The position numbers and the translations under genes are program-made. From NCBI RefSeq assembly GCF_001884735.1, contig NZ_MJAP01000003.1:434001-498000 (forward strand): a DNA stretch of 64,000 nt. The letters run 5' to 3'. Under the pieces are notes generated by a model. It saw only the letters and a list, made by a program, of their open reading frames with translations, was not told the DNA's origin and made no database searches. Source of the stretch: Natronohydrobacter thiooxidans (GTDB lineage Bacteria > Pseudomonadota > Alphaproteobacteria > Rhodobacterales > Rhodobacteraceae). Below are positions 26,796 through 36,284 of the stretch, in pieces. The first letter of the stretch is position 1, and each line of letters starts with the position of its first letter.

Positions 26796-27974
26796 ATGAC
26801 GGAAGTGGCTATTCTGGGGGCGGCGCGCACGGCGATGGGCGGGTTGCAAGGCGTGTTCGCGGGCCAGCCTGCGGCGGAACTGGGCGGGGCGGCGATCCGC
26901 GGCGCGCTGGCGGATGCAGGCATCGCGCCCGATGCGGTGGAAGAACTGCTGATGGGCTGCGTCCTGCCCGCCGGGCAGGGGCAGGCCCCGGCGCGGCAGG
27001 CGGGGTTCAGGGCGGGTCTGGGCGAGGGTGTGCCCGCGACGACGCTGAACAAGATGTGCGGCTCGGGGATGAAGGCCGCGATGATCGCGCATGACCAGAT
27101 CGCGCTGGGCCACACGGGGATCATGGTCGCGGGCGGCATGGAGAGCATGTCGGAAGCGCCCTATCTGCTGCCCAAGATGCGGGCGGGCGCGCGGCTGGGG
27201 CATGGGCAGGTGATTGACCACATGTTTCTGGACGGGCTGGAAGATGCCTATGACAAGGGCCGTTTGATGGGCACATTCGCCGAGGATTGCGCGGCGCATT
27301 TCCAGTTCACGCGGGAGGCGCAGGACGCGTATGCGCTGCGCTCGCTCTCCAATGCGCTGGCCGCGCAGGAGGCAGGCGCCTTCGCGCGCGAGATTGCGCC
27401 GGTCGAGCTGGTCACGCGCAAGGGGGCTGTGACCGTGCTGGAGGATGAACAGCCGGGCACGGCGCGGCCCGAGAAGATCCCGCAGCTGAAGCCGGCGTTT
27501 CGCAAGGATGGTACTGTGACGGCGGCGAACTCCTCCTCGATCTCGGACGGGGCGGCGGCTTTGGTGCTGGGATCCGTGGCGGCGGCAGAGCGGGCGGGGG
27601 TGACGCCGCGTGCGGTTATTCGCGGGCATGCAAGCCATGCGCAGGCGCCGGGCTGGTTCACCACCGCGCCTGTGCCTGCGGCGCGCAAGCTGATGGAGCG
27701 GCTGGGCTGGTCGCTGGGCGATGTCGATCTGTGGGAGGTGAATGAGGCTTTCGCGGTGGTGCCAATGGCCTTCATGCAGGAGATGGGCCTGCCGCGTGAT
27801 GTGGTGAACGTGAATGGCGGGGCCTGCGCTTTGGGCCATCCGATCGGGGCCTCGGGCGCGCGGATCATGGTGACGCTTCTCAATGCGCTGGAGGCGCGCG
27901 GGCTGAAGCGGGGGATCGCGGCGATCTGTATCGGCGGCGGCGAGGGGACGGCGATTGCGATAGAGCGGGTGTGA
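26796..27974 (+). CDS. Acetyl-CoA C-acyltransferase (third thiolase)
   Basis: A 392-residue thiolase. The nucleophile cysteine is in NKMCGSGMKAAM near 88; [28 protein letters not shown] and CIGGGEGTAIAIE complete the active site. It resembles AtoB/AcaB-type acetyl-CoA acetyltransferases. The ATG at 26796 has GGGAGAGGAA just upstream. No other pathway gene is adjacent (GAF methionine sulfoxide reductase and Liv genes follow after a hairpin), so its route (ketogenic amino acids, acetoacetate or fatty acids) cannot be set. Differences from the other two thiolases argue against a recent duplication. Confidence 0.9.
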   Translation: MTEVAILGAARTAMGGLQGVFAGQPAAELGGAAIRGALADAGIAPDAVEELLMGCVLPAGQGQAPARQAGFRAGLGEGVPATTLNKMCGSGMKAAMIAHDQIALGHTGIMVAGGMESMSEAPYLLPKMRAGARLGHGQVIDHMFLDGLEDAYDKGRLMGTFAEDCAAHFQFTREAQDAYALRSLSNALAAQEAGAFAREIAPVELVTRKGAVTVLEDEQPGTARPEKIPQLKPAFRKDGTVTAANSSSISDGAAALVLGSVAAAERAGVTPRAVIRGHASHAQAPGWFTTAPVPAARKLMERLGWSLGDVDLWEVNEAFAVVPMAFMQEMGLPRDVVNVNGGACALGHPIGASGARIMVTLLNALEARGLKRGIAAICIGGGEGTAIAIERV

Positions 27975-27988
27975 GCGCATAACGGGGG

Positions 27989-28023
27989 CCGGCCTTGCCC
28001 CCCATCGAGGGGGGCGCGGCCGG
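27989..28023. repeat. GC-rich stem-loop downstream of thiolase
   Basis: CCGGCC and GCCCCCC pair with their exact complements, separated by small internal bulges, around the loop ATCGA. It lies 15 bases after the thiolase stop. No T-run; likely transcript-end protection or pausing. Confidence 0.6.
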
Positions 28024-28073
28024 GTCGCAGGGGCGCTGGCGCTGCCTGCTCCGGCAGGAACGAGAGGGATGGC

Positions 28074-28532
28074 ATGGATTACGAGGGTTTGGCCGCGCGC
28101 ATTGCGGCGCTGACCGAGGGCGAGCGCGATCAGGTGGCGCTGATGGCCACGGTGGCCTGCGAGGTGCATCATTCGGATGCACGCTTTCACTGGACCGGGT
28201 TTTACCGGGTGACGGAACCGGAGGTGCTGAAGATCGGTCCCTATCAGGGCGGACATGGTTGTCTGGTGATCCCGTTCTCGCGCGGGGTCTGCGGGGCCTG
28301 TGCGCGCACAGGCGAAGTGCAGCTTGTGGCGGATGTCGAAGCCTTTCCGGGGCATATCGCCTGTTGGAGTTCGACGCGCTCGGAACTGGTGCTGCCGGTG
28401 TTCGATGGCGCGGGCGCATTGATCGGGGTGTTTGATATCGACAGTGATTTGCCCGATGCCTTCACGCGAGAGGACGCAGATGCGCTGGCGGCGATCCTGA
28501 GATCGGTTTTCGGGCGGGACGTGGCGGCATGA
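28074..28532 (+). CDS. msrC: Free methionine-(R)-sulfoxide reductase (GAF domain)
   Basis: A 152-residue single GAF domain enzyme reducing free methionine-R-sulfoxide. The three cysteines in GCLVIPFSRGVCGACA and GHIACWSSTRSE (C63, C73, C97) have the same spacing (10 and 24) as the known fRMsr enzyme of E. coli, and SELVLPV follows. Full length. Its stop overlaps the start of the alpha/beta hydrolase gene (ATGA), so the two are translated together. Confidence 0.93.
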   Translation: MDYEGLAARIAALTEGERDQVALMATVACEVHHSDARFHWTGFYRVTEPEVLKIGPYQGGHGCLVIPFSRGVCGACARTGEVQLVADVEAFPGHIACWSSTRSELVLPVFDGAGALIGVFDIDSDLPDAFTREDADALAAILRSVFGRDVAA

Positions 28533-29317
28533 TCGACTGGGAGGATGCCTTTCAGAACGCAGCCTATATCGCCGGGGCCGAGGGCTATCCGGGGGCATGG
28601 GCGGCGCGCGCGGCCGCGTTCCGGGCCGGGGCGCGCGGGGATCTGGATCTGGCCTATGGGACGCATGCGCGCGCGCGGCTGGACCTGTTCCGGCCAGAGG
28701 GCGCGGCCCGCGGGCTGGTCGTCTTTGTCCATGGCGGCTATTGGCTGAAATTCGACAAGAGTTTCTGGTCGCATCTGGCGGCGGGGGCGCTGGCGCGGGG
28801 CTGGGCCGTGGCATTGCCGGGCTACACGCTGGCGCCAGAGGTCAGCATCTCGGAGATCACAACGCAGATCGGCGCGGCGGTGGCGCATGCGGCGGGGCTA
28901 GTCGCAGGACCGGTCCGGCTGGCGGGGCATTCGGCGGGCGGGCATCTGGTCACACGGATGATCTGCGACGACAGCCCGCTTGCGCCCGAGACGCGGGCGC
29001 GGATCGCGCGGGTGGTCTCGATCTCTGGCCTGCATGACCTGCGCCCGCTGCTGGCGACCGGGATGAACGCGCAGCTACGGCTGACGCCAGAGACGGCAGC
29101 AGCGGAAAGCCCCGTATTGCATACCCCCCTGCCCGGCATACCGGTGACAGCATGGGTCGGCGGGGATGAGCGGCCCGAATTCCTGCGCCAGTCGGCGCTG
29201 TTGCGCGAGGCCTGGGCCGCGGATCTGGAGGTGGCCAAGGGGCGGCATCATTTCGATGTGATCGAGGATTTATGCGCGCCTGACAGTGGATTGACCGAAG
29301 CGCTGCTTTCTGGCTGA
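28529..29317 (+). CDS. Alpha/beta hydrolase, esterase/formamidase-like
   Basis: A 262-residue hydrolase. It has the oxyanion motif HGGYW at 68-72, the nucleophile elbow GHSAGGH with Ser135, and a likely catalytic His in GRHHFDVIEDL near 246. HGGYW with a GHSAGGH elbow is the pattern of the BD-FAE / bacterial kynurenine-formamidase-like group. The true substrate is unknown; an ester or N-formyl compound is likely. Start coupled to msrC by ATGA. The following Liv-type binding protein gene begins 64 bases later, with its own ribosome site. Confidence 0.82.
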   Translation: MIDWEDAFQNAAYIAGAEGYPGAWAARAAAFRAGARGDLDLAYGTHARARLDLFRPEGAARGLVVFVHGGYWLKFDKSFWSHLAAGALARGWAVALPGYTLAPEVSISEITTQIGAAVAHAAGLVAGPVRLAGHSAGGHLVTRMICDDSPLAPETRARIARVVSISGLHDLRPLLATGMNAQLRLTPETAAAESPVLHTPLPGIPVTAWVGGDERPEFLRQSALLREAWAADLEVAKGRHHFDVIEDLCAPDSGLTEALLSG

Positions 29318-29381
29318 GCAGGGTTTGCCTTTTGCGAAGCTTTGGGCAAAACTCCGCCGCAAGACACAGGGAGAGTAACAG

Positions 29382-30521
29382 ATGAAACCATTGAAAACCG
29401 CGGCCATGGCCGCGCTGGTGCTGGGTGCGGCAAGTGTCGCTGAGGCCGATCAGGTAACGGTGGGCATGATCACCACGCTGTCGGGCGGCGGTGCGGGGCT
29501 TGGGGTCGATGTGCGCGACGGGTTCCTGCTGGCGCTGGACATGGCCGGAGAGCATGACATCCGGCTGGTGGTCGAGGATGACGCGCAGCGCCCGGAACTG
29601 GCGGTGCAGATCGCCGAGCGCATGATCCAGTCGGAACGCGCCGATATCCTGACCGGGATCATCTGGTCCAATCTGGCAATGGCGGTGGTGCCCGCGACGG
29701 TCGCGCAGGATATTTTCTACATCTCGCCCAATGCCGGACCCTCGCCGCTGGCGGGTGCGAATTGCCATCCGAATTACTTCAACGCGGCCTGGCAGAATGA
29801 CATGCTGCATGAGGCCGCAGGCCAGCATGCCAATGAGTTGGGCTATGAAAACACCTTCATCATGGCGCCCAACTATCCGGCAGGCACCGATGCGCTGACC
29901 GGCTTCAAGCGCTATTTCGAGGGCGATCTTGCGGGGGAATTGTTCACGCAGGTCGGCCAGACCGATTACGCGGCAGAGATCGCGCAAATCCGCGCCTCGG
30001 GCGCGGATTCGGTGTTCATCTTCCTGCCCGGCGGCATGGGGATTTCCTTCATGCGCCAATATGAACAATCGGGGGTGGATCTGCCGATCATCTCTGCCGG
30101 GTTCAGCTTCGATCAGGATGTGCTGCCCGCGATAGGCTCGGCGGCGCTGGGGGTGATCAATACCAGCCAATGGTCCCCAGATCTGGAGAATGACGCGAAT
30201 GCAGCCTTTGTCGCGGCTTTCGAGGAAGCCTATGGCCGCCTGCCCTCGCTCTATGCGAGCCAAGGCTTTGACACGGCCAATCTGATCCTCTCGGCACTGG
30301 CGGGCGCGGAGGTGTCGGACAAGGACGGCTTCCGCGAGGCGCTGCGCGCGGCGGATTTCACCTCGGTCCGGGGCAGTTTCGCTTTCGCGCCGAACCATCA
30401 CCCGATCCAGACTGTCTATGTCCGTGAAGTGGTCGAGGTCGATGGCGTGCTGACCAACCGCATCATCGGCACGGCGTTTGAGGAACATCGCGACGTGCAT
30501 GGCGAAAACTGCCAGATGTGA
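29382..30521 (+). CDS. ABC transporter substrate-binding protein, Liv type
   Basis: A 379-residue periplasmic binding protein (Peripla_BP_6 fold) with a signal peptide of ~22 residues (MKPLKTAAMAALVLGAASVAEA). The mature part opens QVTVGMITTLSGGGAGLGVDVRDG, which is the family's first strand and ligand loop. It delivers a branched-chain amino acid, other amino acid, or an aromatic compound to the permease encoded next. The four following genes complete the transporter. A stem-loop sits between this gene and the permease gene, fitting the usual higher expression of the binding protein. Ribosome site AGGGAGAG upstream. Confidence 0.93.
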   Translation: MKPLKTAAMAALVLGAASVAEADQVTVGMITTLSGGGAGLGVDVRDGFLLALDMAGEHDIRLVVEDDAQRPELAVQIAERMIQSERADILTGIIWSNLAMAVVPATVAQDIFYISPNAGPSPLAGANCHPNYFNAAWQNDMLHEAAGQHANELGYENTFIMAPNYPAGTDALTGFKRYFEGDLAGELFTQVGQTDYAAEIAQIRASGADSVFIFLPGGMGISFMRQYEQSGVDLPIISAGFSFDQDVLPAIGSAALGVINTSQWSPDLENDANAAFVAAFEEAYGRLPSLYASQGFDTANLILSALAGAEVSDKDGFREALRAADFTSVRGSFAFAPNHHPIQTVYVREVVEVDGVLTNRIIGTAFEEHRDVHGENCQM

Positions 30522-30531
30522 GCGAGATGCC

Positions 30532-30553
30532 GGCCCCGGCGCCTGCCGGGGCC
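30532..30553 (+). repeat. Intercistronic stem-loop after binding-protein gene
   Basis: Perfect 9-bp stem GGCCCCGGC/GCCGGGGCC with loop GCCT, ten bases after the binding-protein stop and 22 before the permease start. No T-run; probably stabilises the upstream mRNA. Confidence 0.72.
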
Positions 30554-30575
30554 AGCGCGCGGTTGAAAGCATGCC

Positions 30576-31493
30576 ATGACCCTTGCGCTGATCCTTGAGC
30601 AACTCCTGAACGGGGTGCAATTCGGGCTGATGCTGTTTCTGATGTCGGCGGGCCTGACACTCGTTTTCGGCGTGATGGGGCTGATCAATCTGGCGCATGG
30701 CTCGCTCTATATGATCGGCGCGTTTCTTTGTGCCGCTGTCGCAGGCGCCACGGGCAATTTCTGGCTGGGGCTGATGGCGGGGATTGCCGCCGCCGCCGCT
30801 GCCGGGGCGCTGATCGAGGTCGCGGTGATCCGCAGGCTTTATGCGCGCGATCATCTGGATCAGGTTCTGGCCACATTCGCGCTGATCCTGATCCTGTCCG
30901 AGGGGGTGCGGATGATCTTTGGCCCCTTCCCGCTCTATCTGAACGTGCCGGACGCTTTGCGCGGGACGGTCAATCTGGGCATCGTGGATTATTCGCTCTA
31001 CCGGTTGGCGCTGATCGGCTTCGGGTTGGCGGTGGCGGTGGGGCTATGGGCGCTGATCGCGAAAACGCGGCTGGGCATCCAGATCCGCGCGGGCGAGTCC
31101 GACCGCGAGATGATCGCGGCGCTGGGGGTGAATATCCGCGCGCTTTACACCATCGTATTCGCGCTGGGGGCAGCTTTGGCCGGGCTTGCAGGCGCGCTGG
31201 TGGGGGCGATCCAGTCGGTGCAGGTGGGCATGGGTGAGCCTGTCTTGATCCTCGCCTTCGTCGTGATCGTAATTGGCGGGATCGGGTCAGTGAAGGGCGC
31301 GATGGTCGGCGCGCTCCTGGTCGGTGTGATCGACACGATGGGGCGGTTCCTGCTGCCACGCATTTTCGCGACATTCCTCGACACATCGCAGGCGATGGGG
31401 GTGGGGGCGGCGCTGGCCTCGATGCTGATTTACCTGTTGATGGCACTGGTGCTGATCTTCCGCCCGCAAGGATTGTTCCCCGCCCATGGATAA
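30576..31493 (+). CDS. Branched-chain amino acid ABC permease (LivH type)
   Basis: A 305-residue inner-membrane permease with about eight hydrophobic segments. The family hallmark is FGVMGLINLAHGSLYMIGAF near residue 30, and the region RAGESDREMIAALGVN is the cytoplasmic coupling loop. It forms the translocation pore with the LivM-type protein encoded next. Its end overlaps the next start by eight bases. Confidence 0.92.
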   Translation: MTLALILEQLLNGVQFGLMLFLMSAGLTLVFGVMGLINLAHGSLYMIGAFLCAAVAGATGNFWLGLMAGIAAAAAAGALIEVAVIRRLYARDHLDQVLATFALILILSEGVRMIFGPFPLYLNVPDALRGTVNLGIVDYSLYRLALIGFGLAVAVGLWALIAKTRLGIQIRAGESDREMIAALGVNIRALYTIVFALGAALAGLAGALVGAIQSVQVGMGEPVLILAFVVIVIGGIGSVKGAMVGALLVGVIDTMGRFLLPRIFATFLDTSQAMGVGAALASMLIYLLMALVLIFRPQGLFPAHG

Positions 31494-32463
31494 CACGCGC
31501 AAGGAATGGCTGCTGAACGCGGTATTGGCGGGGGCACTCTTGGGGGTGCCGCTCTGGGCCTGGCTGGCAAATGAGCCCTTCATCGTCACGCTGGCCACGC
31601 GCATCGCGATTCTGGCGATTGCGGGGGTGGGGCTGAATATCGCGCTGGGACTGGGCGGCATGGTCAGTTTCGGCCATGCGCTTTATCTGGGCATCGGCGG
31701 CTATGTGGCGGGGATTGCCGCGCATCATGCCTTCAGCGGCATGCCGGTTCTCGGGCTGGCGGGCACCAACCAGATGCTGCCGATCTGGGCCATGGCGATG
31801 CTGCTGTCGGGCATAGTGGCAGGGATCGTGGGGGCGCTGTCTTTACGTACCTCGGGCATTTTCTTCATCATGATCACGCTGGCTTTCGCGCAGATGGGGT
31901 TTTTCTTCGCGCTGTCATGGCCCGCCTATGGGGGCGAAGACGGGTTGCCGATATTCCTGCGCAACCAGTTTCCGGGGCTGAACACGGCGCGGCCATGGGA
32001 GTTCTTTCTGCTGGCTTATAGCGTGCTGCTGCTGGTGCTGGCCGCTTTCGCCCTGATCCGCGCGGCGCGTTTCGGCGCGGCCCTGATGGCGATCCGCCAG
32101 AATCCCGACCGCGCCGCCGCTATCGGTATTTCGCCCTTCGGCATCAAGCTCGTGGGGTTCGTGCTGTCGGGCATGATCACGGGGCTTGCGGGCGCGATGA
32201 TGGCCGATCTGACGCGCTTCGTCAGCCCCGCGATGATGGCCTGGACCATGTCGGGCGAGTTGATCGTCATCATTATCTTGGGCGGTGTGGGGCGGCTGTT
32301 CGGCCCGGTTGCGGGGGCGGCAATTCTGGTCGGCTTCGAGGTGTTTTTCGGGGGCGTCAGCGAGCATTGGAAGCTGTGGCTGGGTCTGGTGCTGCTGGCG
32401 GTGGTACTGTTCGCGCGCGGCGGGCTGATCGGGCTGATCGCAGGGCGGGCGCGGCATGGCTGA
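31486..32463 (+). CDS. Branched-chain amino acid ABC permease (LivM type)
   Basis: A 325-residue polytopic membrane protein. It has the LivM features LNIALGLGGMVSFGHALYLGIGGY near 55-75, ALMAIRQNPDRAAAIGIS as coupling loop, and LIVIIILGGVGRLFGPVAGA. It pairs with the LivH-type permease. Eight-base overlaps on both sides tie it into the operon. Confidence 0.92.
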   Translation: MDNTRKEWLLNAVLAGALLGVPLWAWLANEPFIVTLATRIAILAIAGVGLNIALGLGGMVSFGHALYLGIGGYVAGIAAHHAFSGMPVLGLAGTNQMLPIWAMAMLLSGIVAGIVGALSLRTSGIFFIMITLAFAQMGFFFALSWPAYGGEDGLPIFLRNQFPGLNTARPWEFFLLAYSVLLLVLAAFALIRAARFGAALMAIRQNPDRAAAIGISPFGIKLVGFVLSGMITGLAGAMMADLTRFVSPAMMAWTMSGELIVIIILGGVGRLFGPVAGAAILVGFEVFFGGVSEHWKLWLGLVLLAVVLFARGGLIGLIAGRARHG

Positions 32464-33201
32464 TCCGGTGCTGGACCTGCGCGGGCTGTGCAAAAGCTTC
32501 GGGGCGCTCAGGGCCACCGAGGATGTCTCGCTGACCCTGCGCGCGGGAGAGATCCACGCGCTGATCGGCCCCAATGGTGCGGGCAAATCGACGCTGATGG
32601 CACTGATTTCCGGCAAGACCCGGCCCGATGCGGGCACGGTCTGGCTGGAGGGGCAGGAGATCACGGCGCTCTCGGTGCCACAGCGCGCGCGAGCGGGGCT
32701 GGGGCGCAGTTTTCAGGTCTCGTCCTTGATCCCCGGCTATTCCGCCCTGCGCAATGTGATGCTGGCGCTGCAGGCCCGCCAGGGCCATAGCTACCGTTTC
32801 CTGCGCCCAGTGATGCGCGACGCGGCTTTGCGCGCGGAAGCCCGCGCGCATCTCGACCGGGTTGGCCTTGGCCCGCGCGCCTCGGTCGAGGCGGCGGTGC
32901 TCAGCCATGGCGAGCGGCGGCTCCTGGAAATCGCCATGGCCTTGGCGCTGCGCCCGAAATGTTTTCTGTTCGATGAACCGATGGCGGGTCTCGGCGCAAG
33001 CGGCACGGCAGAGTTGATCCCTTTCCTGCGCGCGCTGAAAGCGGATGCGCCGATCCTGCTGGTGGAACATGACATGGATGCGGTGTTTCAGCTTGCCGAC
33101 CGGATTTCGGTGCTGGTCACAGGCCGGATCATCGCCACAGGCGGCGCGGCAGAGATCCGCGCGAATGCGCAGGTCCGCGCCGTCTATCTGGGCGAGGACG
33201 G

Positions 33202-33205
<4 letters not shown>
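32456..33205 (+). CDS. ABC transporter ATP-binding protein (LivG type)
   Basis: A 249-residue ATPase. Walker A GPNGAGKST near 38-46, the Q-loop in GRSFQVSS, the signature LSHGERRLLEIA (first residues LSHGE instead of the usual LSGGE) and Walker B CFLFDEPMAGL. The LivG-type C-terminal tail is present. It powers the transporter with the LivF-type subunit. Start overlaps the permease end by eight bases; end overlaps the next start as ATGA. Confidence 0.93.
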
Positions 33206-33891
<686 letters not shown>

Positions 33892-33923
33892 TCATTTTCT
33901 TGCGACAAATACTCACGGGGGTT

Positions 33924-33980
33924 CTCAGGGGGCATGTATGCCCCCTGAGGCGGGTGGTTTGGAGGGTGGCAACCCTCCAA
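33924..33980. repeat. Two adjacent perfect stem-loops between convergent genes
   Basis: First: CTCAGGGGGCAT and its complement around GT (33924-33949, 12-bp stem). Second: TTGGAGGGT and its complement around GGCA (33959-33980, 9-bp stem). Neither has a T-run. They lie between the Liv operon end and the leftward EamA gene, and look like a dispersed intergenic repeat unit that protects or ends both transcripts. Confidence 0.75.
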
Positions 33981-33987
33981 GCCCCCC

Positions 33988-34854
33988 TCACCCCAAACGC
34001 GCCCGCTGCACCGCCAGAATCCCCGCCATGATCACCAGAACCCCCAGCAGATCGAACACCCCCAGCTGCTCGCCCAAGAGCAGCGCCGCCACCGCGACCC
34101 CGAAAAACGGGTTGAGGAAATGGAAGGTCGCGGCCTTCACTGCCCCGATCCGCCCCACAAGCAGGAACCAGACCCAGGTCGCGGCCAGCCCCGGCACCAG
34201 AACCGTATAGGTAAAAGCCCCCGCAAGCTGCCAGGTCCAGTTCACGTCCGGCACTTCCAGGAGCATCGCGGGCCCGATCAGCGCCGCCGATCCGACCAAC
34301 ATCTGCAGCCCCACGATCATCATCAGATTGCCGCCCGCGCCCGAGGCCAGACGCACGCTCAGCGTGGCCACGGTCAGCGAGATCACCCCGATCGCGCAGA
34401 GAAGCACCCCCCAGAGATCGACCCCGCCGGTCATCCGCGCGCCCATGATCAGCCCGACACCGGCAAAACCCGCGACCAGCCCCGCAAGTGCCATGGGCCG
34501 CAGGCGCTCGCGCAGGATCAGCCAGCCGAACAGCGCCACCAGAAGCGGCATGGTCGAGGCGATGATCGCGGCAAGCGAGGCCTCCAGCGTCTGCACGGCC
34601 ACGAAATTCAGCCCCAGATAGAGCGCGTTCTGCGTGATCCCGAAGATCACCACCGCGCGCCATTGCCCGCGCGTCAGCTTCCAGCTCTGCCCCAGCGCCA
34701 GCGCAATCGCGATCCCGATCAGGCCGGAGATCAGAAAGCGCAGGCTGAGCGCATAGAGCGGGGGCGCATCCGCCACGATCATCCGCGCCGAGGTGAAGGC
34801 CGAGGACCACATGAAGGCGAAGGCCAGCCCCATCAGAATCGCGCGGATATCCAT
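33988..34854 (-). CDS. EamA/DMT family transporter
   Basis: A 288-residue membrane protein with ten hydrophobic segments in two homologous EamA halves (AFMWSSAFTSARMI near the N-terminus; the second half has PGLAATWVWFLLVGRIGAVKAATFHFLNPFF). Members usually export metabolites or amino acids. The start is the ATG at 34854; the frame is open far upstream but that region codes for the MATE protein in another frame. It follows the MATE gene by 11 bases, so the two exporters are cotranscribed. Substrate unknown. Confidence 0.88.
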   Translation of the reverse strand: MDIRAILMGLAFAFMWSSAFTSARMIVADAPPLYALSLRFLISGLIGIAIALALGQSWKLTRGQWRAVVIFGITQNALYLGLNFVAVQTLEASLAAIIASTMPLLVALFGWLILRERLRPMALAGLVAGFAGVGLIMGARMTGGVDLWGVLLCAIGVISLTVATLSVRLASGAGGNLMMIVGLQMLVGSAALIGPAMLLEVPDVNWTWQLAGAFTYTVLVPGLAATWVWFLLVGRIGAVKAATFHFLNPFFGVAVAALLLGEQLGVFDLLGVLVIMAGILAVQRARLG

Positions 34855-34865
34855 TCGCGCGCCTT

Positions 34866-36242
34866 TCACGCTGCCCAGGGGCGCGCATCCGCCCGCCCCG
34901 GCCCGCGCCAGAAGCGCGCCATCAGCAGCACCGCCGCTGCACTCAGTCCGACGACCAGCCCGGCCCAGATCCCCTCGCCGCCAAACCCGTAACGGATGCC
35001 CAGCAGATAGCTGGTCGGCAGGCCCACGCCCCAATAGCTGAAAGCCGCGATCAGCATTGGCCCGCGCGTATCCTGCACCCCGCGCAAGAGCCCCATCGCC
35101 ATGACCTGCGCCCCGTCGGCAAGCTGGAACACCGCCGCCACGATCAGGAAGGACGCGCCAATCGCGATGATCGCGGCGCGTGCGGGCTCGGCGGGCGACA
35201 GAAACAGCCCCACGAGGAACGGCCCGGCGGTGACATAGAGCACCATCGTCGCGCTGGCGAAGAGGATGGAAACCAGCATGGCGGTTCTGGCCCCTTCCCG
35301 CAGCGCCACCTGGTCGCGCTGGCCGCGGGCGCGGCCCACAAGCACGGTGGCGGCATTGGAAAAGCCCAGATGCACCATGAAGAGCGCCGCCGTGATTTCC
35401 AGCGCGATGCCATGCGCGGCCAGTTCCTTCGTGCCGATCCAGCCCATCATGATGGCGGCAGCGGAAAACAGCGCTGACTCGGCCACCAGTGCCACCCCGA
35501 TCGGCCAGCCCAGCCGCCAGACCTGTCCCATTGCCTGCCAGTCGGCACGCCAGAAGCGTTGAAACAGCGTGTAGCGGCGCAGGGCGGGCAGAAGCGCGCA
35601 ATAGGCGGCCAGCACGCCGACACTCGCCAGATTGACGATGATGGTGGCAATCGCCGCCCCGCGCACTCCCAGTTCCGGCGCACCCAGATTGCCGAAGATG
35701 AAGATCCAGTTGGCCAGAATATTCAGCCCGACCGCGCCCACGGTCGTCCAGAGTGCAAACTGGGTTCGGCCCAGTGCCGCAAGGTAGTTCTTCAGCACCA
35801 TCACGCAAAGCGCGGGCACCAGCGAGAAGCCGAGGATGCGCATATAGGCCTCAGACAGCGGCACCACCTCTGCAGGCTGGCCCAACTGCCCGAGGATCGC
35901 ACCCGAAAACCAGAAGATCGGCAGCGCAGCAAATCCGAAAGCGATCGACAGCCACAGCCCCATGCGGGTCGCCCGGCGCACCTCGGTTTCCCGCCCCGAG
36001 GATGCGGCGGTCGCGACCATCGGCATGACCGCATTGGCGAATCCGGTGCCGAAAATGAACACGGCGAAAAAGAGTGCAGCCCCCAGCACGCCTGCGGCCA
36101 GATCCGCGACACCATACCAGCCCAGCATGATCGTGTCGGTCACGGCCAGCATGAACTGCGCCAGATGGCTGCCCGCCAGCGGCAGGCCCAGGCTCAGGAC
36201 CATGCGCAGATTGGCGCGGAACGGTGCGGCAGCTTGTCTCAT
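34866..36242 (-). CDS. MATE family efflux transporter
   Basis: A 458-residue protein with about twelve membrane segments. The N-terminal LPLAGSHLAQFMLAVTDTIMLGWYG is the NorM/MATE signature, and the internal repeat starts near residue 230. It exports cationic drugs or metabolites using a sodium or proton gradient. I chose ATG at 36242; a TTG 12 codons upstream is possible but has no better ribosome site. 42 bases after the NicO gene and 11 before the EamA gene, so it probably sits in one leftward transcript with both. Confidence 0.9.
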   Translation of the reverse strand: MRQAAAPFRANLRMVLSLGLPLAGSHLAQFMLAVTDTIMLGWYGVADLAAGVLGAALFFAVFIFGTGFANAVMPMVATAASSGRETEVRRATRMGLWLSIAFGFAALPIFWFSGAILGQLGQPAEVVPLSEAYMRILGFSLVPALCVMVLKNYLAALGRTQFALWTTVGAVGLNILANWIFIFGNLGAPELGVRGAAIATIIVNLASVGVLAAYCALLPALRRYTLFQRFWRADWQAMGQVWRLGWPIGVALVAESALFSAAAIMMGWIGTKELAAHGIALEITAALFMVHLGFSNAATVLVGRARGQRDQVALREGARTAMLVSILFASATMVLYVTAGPFLVGLFLSPAEPARAAIIAIGASFLIVAAVFQLADGAQVMAMGLLRGVQDTRGPMLIAAFSYWGVGLPTSYLLGIRYGFGGEGIWAGLVVGLSAAAVLLMARFWRGPGRADARPWAA

Positions 36243-36284
36243 GCTGCATCGGTTATCCCGCAGCGTGAGGCGCGGCAAGATGGG

